NCBI RefSeq assembly: GCF_014648135.1
Contig: NZ_BMQN01000008.1
Span: forward strand, 1 to 64,000
Direction: 5' to 3'
Length of the DNA: 64,000 nucleotides
DNA from: Deinococcus sedimenti
GTDB lineage: Bacteria > Deinococcota > Deinococci > Deinococcales > Deinococcaceae
The position numbers and the translations under genes are program-made. Below the pieces are notes generated by a model. That model worked only from the letters and a program-made list of their open reading frames with translations. It was not told the origin of the DNA and made no database searches. Shown here piece after piece: positions 57,812-64,000 of the stretch; position 1 is the stretch's first letter, and the number at the start of each line of letters is the position of its first letter.

Positions 57812-59044
57812 TCAGCGGGCTGTGGGGAGGAGGCGTGCCGCCTCGGTCAGCAGGCGCTCGGCCACCTCGCGCTTGCTCACGCGCGGCCAGTCCTCATGCG
57901 ACCCGTCCGCGCGGACCAGGGTCACCTGATTGTCGTCCCCGCCGAACGCCGTGCCCTCCCGCGTCGGGTAGTTCAGCAGGATGAAATCCGCGTTCTTCCG
58001 CTGCGCCTTGCCCGCCGCGCGCTCCACGCCCGCGTGCGTCTCCATCGCGAAGCCCACCAGCACCCGGTCCCCCTTCTCGCGGCCCAGCTCCGCCAGGATG
58101 TCCGGATTCGGCGTCAGGTGAACCGTCACGTCGCCCGCCACCTTCGCCTGCTTCTCGCCGCTCTGCGTGGCCGCGCGGTAGTCCGCGACCGCCGCCGTCA
58201 TCACCACGATCCCTGCGTCCTGCGCGGCGTCCACCACCGCGTCCCGCAACTCCAGCGCCGACTCGATCCGCACCACCCGCACGCCCGCCGGATCCGGCAG
58301 CGTCACCGGGCCGGTCACGAGCGTCACGTCCGCGCCCCGGTCCCGGGCGGCCTCCGCGACCGCGAAGCCCATCTTCCCGCTCGACGGGTTGCTGATGAAC
58401 CGCACCGGGTCCAGGTACTCCCGCGTCGGACCGGCCGACACGACCACCCGCACGCCCGCCAGATCCCGCACCGGAGCAGGGGAGGCCTCCCCGTTCAGCA
58501 GGGCCAGCGTGGCGTCCGCGATGTCCTCCGGCTCGCTCATGCGGCCCACGCCGCGCCCCTCACCGCGCGTGCCGAACGCCCCCACCTCCGGCCCCAGGAA
58601 GCGGTGCCCCCAGCCGCGCAGCACGTCCGCGTTCGCCTGCACCGCCGGGTGCGTCCACATCAGCTCGTTCATCGCGGGCACCCATAATACGGGGGCGCGC
58701 ACGCTCAGGAGCGTCGCCAGCGCCAGATCCCCCGCGTGCCCATGCGCCGCCCCGGCCAGCAACTCCGCCGACGCGCCCACCACCACTGCTGCGTCCACCC
58801 GCGCGTGCGTCAGGTGCAGCGCGTCCGGCCGCGCCTCGAACCAGTGCGCGTCCGTCCCCACCGGCCCGTCCGCCGCCGTGCTCAGGCTCAGTTCCGTGAT
58901 GAACGCCAGCGCCGAGCGGGACGCAATCACCCGTACCTCCGCGCCACGCTCCCGCAACCGGCGCAGCACCGACGGGGCCTTCACCGCCGCCATGCTCCCC
59001 CCCACGATCACCAGCACGCACGGACGCTCATCAGCCGTTCTCAC
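57812..59044 (-). CDS. coaBC: bifunctional CoaBC, with altered decarboxylase active site
   Basis: The 410-residue protein joins phosphopantothenate to cysteine (CoaB, C-terminal) and decarboxylates the product (CoaC, N-terminal) in coenzyme A synthesis. CoaB is well kept: [34 protein letters not shown] (in pieces), AAVADYRA, KxxKI-like [20 protein letters not shown] and LVGFAMETH. CoaC keeps HLTHA and PAMNELMW, but the usual (Q/A)CGxxGxGRM loop with its catalytic cysteine reads [15 protein letters not shown], without cysteine. The GTG start lies 6 bases after TATCCT, a leaderless arrangement. Confidence 0.93.
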   Translation of the reverse strand: MRTADERPCVLVIVGGSMAAVKAPSVLRRLRERGAEVRVIASRSALAFITELSLSTAADGPVGTDAHWFEARPDALHLTHARVDAAVVVGASAELLAGAAHGHAGDLALATLLSVRAPVLWVPAMNELMWTHPAVQANADVLRGWGHRFLGPEVGAFGTRGEGRGVGRMSEPEDIADATLALLNGEASPAPVRDLAGVRVVVSAGPTREYLDPVRFISNPSSGKMGFAVAEAARDRGADVTLVTGPVTLPDPAGVRVVRIESALELRDAVVDAAQDAGIVVMTAAVADYRAATQSGEKQAKVAGDVTVHLTPNPDILAELGREKGDRVLVGFAMETHAGVERAAGKAQRKNADFILLNYPTREGTAFGGDDNQVTLVRADGSHEDWPRVSKREVAERLLTEAARLLPTAR

Positions 59045-59050
59045 AGGTAC

Positions 59051-59056
59051 AGGATA
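59051..59056 (-). promoter_or_regulatory. -10-like box for a leaderless transcript (coaBC)
   Basis: TATCCT on the minus strand lies 6 bases before the GTG start of coaBC. Confidence 0.5.
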
Positions 59057-59068
59057 GGGGGTGAGGCG

Positions 59069-59797
59069 TCAGGCGGCAGTGAAACCGGGAGCCGGCGTCT
59101 CGCCTCCAGGGGAGAGGGGCAAGCTGACGCAGCGGTGGGCGATCCACAGCATGCTGGCGATCAGAACGTCTGCCAAGCCATTCCAGAGCAGTGCCAGTGC
59201 GGTGCCCTCCATCTCCGTCACTTCGAAAGCCACGAGCAGGATCATGCCCAGCGAGTTGATGGCCGCGATGACAGAGAGCCATTTGCCCCAGGACAACCAG
59301 ATCAGCAGTCGCTCCCGCGTCGGATATGAACTGTATTTCTCAAGTCCGGTCAGCACGCCAGTGGCATCAACCAGCCATTCCCGTAATGCACCACAGAAAA
59401 ATCTGTAGATGATCGTCGGCAGGACAGGTGACAAGATCACTACCAGAACCGCGCGCAGGGCTGTGGGCGGCGCTGGCAGGTTGGGCAGCTGCGTCACCCA
59501 GCTCGCCACGCCCAAAGTGAGCACCGAGACCGCTGGGATGACAGGCAACCATTTCAACATCTGATGGGCGAGTCGCGCCCGAGCAGGCAGATGCCTGAGA
59601 TTTCCTGTGCCGACTGAATGAACCCATCGTTGAACGAGTAAAGAGACGATCAAGGATGGGATAGTCAGGACACCGATCGCGGCGATTTCAGGTGGTGAGG
59701 CGTCCACTGCATACAGGACCAACTGGACACCAACTGCCAGCATGACTGCCAGCATCAGATGGGACAGGGTCAACCAGGGGCTGCGGAGTGGATACAC
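59069..59797 (-). CDS. membrane protein of unknown function, lower GC
   Basis: The 242-residue product has about five or six hydrophobic segments: LMLAVMLAVGVQLVLYAV, IAAIGVLTIPSLIVSLLV, WLPVIPAVSVLTLGVASWV, ALRAVLVVILSPVLPTIIY, WLSVIAAINSLGMILLVAF and ALALLWNGLADVLIASMLW. No family is recognised. The gene is visibly less GC-rich and less biased in codon use than its neighbours, suggesting recent acquisition or weak selection. The GTG start is uncertain; an in-frame ATG 14 codons on is an alternative. Confidence 0.65.
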   Translation of the reverse strand: MYPLRSPWLTLSHLMLAVMLAVGVQLVLYAVDASPPEIAAIGVLTIPSLIVSLLVQRWVHSVGTGNLRHLPARARLAHQMLKWLPVIPAVSVLTLGVASWVTQLPNLPAPPTALRAVLVVILSPVLPTIIYRFFCGALREWLVDATGVLTGLEKYSSYPTRERLLIWLSWGKWLSVIAAINSLGMILLVAFEVTEMEGTALALLWNGLADVLIASMLWIAHRCVSLPLSPGGETPAPGFTAA

Positions 59798-59867
59798 CCC
59801 ACTATTGAATCACCTTGGTTATTCACAGGCGACCGACGATGACCCGTTGCAGACGCCCTAACCGATG

Positions 59868-59897
59868 AAAAACCGCCCCCCGTTCCCGGCAGGGCGG
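59868..59897 (-). terminator. rho-independent terminator of the pho operon
   Basis: On the minus strand CCGCCC pairs with GGGCGG (loop of about 13 bases, extendable with mismatches) and is followed by TTTTT. Confidence 0.8.
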
Positions 59898-59914
59898 CGT
59901 CGCGTCTTCTGGGT

Positions 59915-60559
<645 letters not shown>

Positions 60560-60631
60560 GGGGACTCCTGTGTTGAACGTAGCACCCCGCACGGCGGGGG
60601 AGTGTCAGGGAACGGTCAGCTGAAGAGGACG

Positions 60632-61596
60632 TTATCCGATCCCGCCCACGCCGGGGAGGGTGAAGCAGAAGGCGTTCGCGTCGCCGCGCCGCTCGGCCCA
60701 CGCCTGCCCGCCCCAGCCGTGCACGATGCTCCGGACGATGTACAGGCCCATGCCGCTGCCCTGCCCGGTCGCGGCGCGGCCCCGCGTGTGCGCCTTGAAC
60801 AGACTCTCGGTGTCGGGAATGGGCGTGCCCCGGTCGAGGACGCTCACCTCGATCCAGGTGCCGCGCTCATGGGTCTGCACCTCGACCTGAGCGGCGGGCG
60901 GGCCGTACTTCAGGGCGTTCTCGATGAGGTTCAGCAGCACCTGCAGCAGCTTGTCCGGGTCGGCCCGCACGAGGTGATCCTGCCCGAACGTGACGCTGGC
61001 CCGGCGGGCGTTCAGGTCGGCGGTCAGCAGCCGCTCGGCGCGCGCGAAGGCCTCCGCGAGTGGCAGGGTGCGGGCGCGGGTGGGCCGGAACCCCACGGCG
61101 AGGTCCTCCGCGAGCCGGGCGAGACGCTCGGTTTCCTGGAGGCCCTGCCGCACGAAGTTCTGCGCGAGGTCGCGGGGCATGTCGTACTCCAGGGCCTCCA
61201 GCACGCCGCGCAGCGCCGCGACGGGCGTGCGGAACTCGTGCGAGAGCACCGCCGTCGCCTCGCGCAGTTCCGCCTCGCGGCGGCGGTGCTCGGTGACGTC
61301 CTCGACGATCAGCGCGCCGCACGCGCCGTCGCGGGTGGCGGTGCAGCGCAGCGTGCGGCCCGTGACTTCCAGTTCCAGCTCCCCGCCGCGTTCCAGCAGG
61401 GTCTCCAGGGTGTGGCGGCGCACGACCTCCAGCACCGGGCGGCCCGACGCGCGCTCCTGCGGGACGCCCCACAGGCGCGCGGCGGCGGCGTTCACGCGCG
61501 TGACCAGCCCCTCACGCGTCAGCAGAACCGCCTGCGGCAGCGAGTCGATCCAGTGATCAGGCGCTTCCACGGCGCTGCCGGTGGCGTCCGGGGCCG

Positions 61597-61600
<4 letters not shown>
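60632..61600 (-). CDS. phoR: PhoR-like sensor histidine kinase without membrane segments
   Basis: The 322-residue kinase has a PAS-like domain (DSLPQAVLLTREGLVTRVNAAAARLWG, in pieces), the phospho-acceptor LSHEFRTPVAALRGVLEALEYD, and the ATPase boxes LLNLIENALKYG (N), VLDRGTPIP (G1-like) and GQGSGMGLYIVRSIVHGWGG (G2). No hydrophobic N-terminal segment is present, unlike E. coli PhoR, so it is soluble or tethered by partners. The GTG start overlaps the response regulator stop by GTGA. Assignment as phoR rests on the phoU gene downstream. Confidence 0.88.
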
Positions 61601-62286
<686 letters not shown>

Positions 62287-62495
62287 GTCCCTTCATTCTT
62301 AGGGGTCAGGTCAGGCGAGTGTCAGCTCCGCCCCACAGTTGACCGGCCCTACACTCGACCCGCATGGAATCGGGGTGCCCCTCGCCGGGCCGCGCAGGCT
62401 GGACATCGGTGGCGTTCGCCCCTGTCACCTCATGGCGGCCTGCGGTACGCTGCTGGGTGCAACCGCGCGCCATTCCCGGCGCTGGGAGCCGTGCA

Positions 62496-62546
<51 letters not shown>

Positions 62547-62561
62547 ACGCAAGGAGCGAAC

Positions 62562-63776
<1,215 letters not shown>

Positions 63777-63790
63777 CCCAACCACATGGA

Positions 63791-63824
63791 CGCGCCGCCC
63801 CCGGTTCAGGCTGGGGGCGGCGCG
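63791..63824. terminator. terminator between metK and coaD
   Basis: A perfect 12-bp stem CGCGCCGCCCCC/GGGGGCGGCGCG with a 10-base loop is followed on the plus strand by TTCTTCTG. The genes on both sides converge on it. Confidence 0.75.
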
Positions 63825-63834
63825 TTCTTCTGCT

Positions 63835-64000
<166 letters not shown>

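Overview
The window looks like chromosomal DNA of a Deinococcus species. This rests on several things seen together: very high GC with strong third-position bias, a V-type ATPase operon in the Thermus/Deinococcus order (G-I-K-E-C-F-A-B-D), an HU protein with a Lys/Ala/Pro-rich N-terminal tail, a DdrA-like (Rad52-family) gene, a DR0020-like RNB nuclease, and many start codons placed 6-7 bases after a -10-like hexamer, the leaderless arrangement known to be common in Deinococcus. The gene content is mostly housekeeping. No prophage, transposase, CRISPR array or rRNA was seen. Species identity is inferred from these features and was not tested by search.

Layout. 1-9.2 kb: a secreted beta-propeller protein, small unknowns, an RNase II-type nuclease, a three-gene operon of beta-strand-repeat/SHOCT-like proteins, a structured non-coding stretch, ftsH and a stand-alone FtsH N-domain paralogue. 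9.3-16.8 kb: a TPR protein, an MFS transporter, a lipoprotein, two overlapping double-GNAT acetyltransferases and transketolase. 17-20.4 kb: the queuosine precursor genes queF-queD-queE-queC (split by two intergenic repeats), a DUF6508 protein and a tRNA-Asp/tRNA-Phe operon with a clear promoter and terminator. 20.5-29.9 kb: a penicillin-acylase-like / DdrA-like / metallophosphoesterase operon, then ubiX-ispD-ispE overlapping by 4 bases each, then plsY and a large membrane protein. 29.9-38.6 kb: a ThiF/MoeB-type E1, HU, a Crp/Fnr regulator, ferredoxin, DoxX, a PAS-PAS-GGDEF-EAL protein, pth, an M42 aminopeptidase and DUF4126. 38.9-42.5 kb: two tandem glnK-amtB pairs. 42.8-51.5 kb: the whole V-ATPase operon. 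51.5-64 kb: an MFS transporter, an orphan molybdopterin dehydrogenase subunit, a CaiB CoA-transferase, an HD hydrolase, argR, coaBC, a phoB-phoR-phoU operon, metK and the 3' end of coaD.

Functional links. The MEP-pathway enzymes IspD and IspE are co-transcribed with UbiX, a prenyltransferase whose substrate comes from that pathway. coaBC and coaD both serve coenzyme A synthesis. The two glnK-amtB modules serve ammonium uptake and its control; the second transporter has Glu in place of the first twin histidine.

The most unusual signal is a set of six intergenic elements of about 135 bp (one truncated) forming two related families. Each full element has terminal inverted repeats, stems whose sequences differ while pairing is kept, and the shared core words GAGCGGAGCGAG and GTGGAGTTG. 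Two of them end exactly at a start codon and supply its ribosome binding site.
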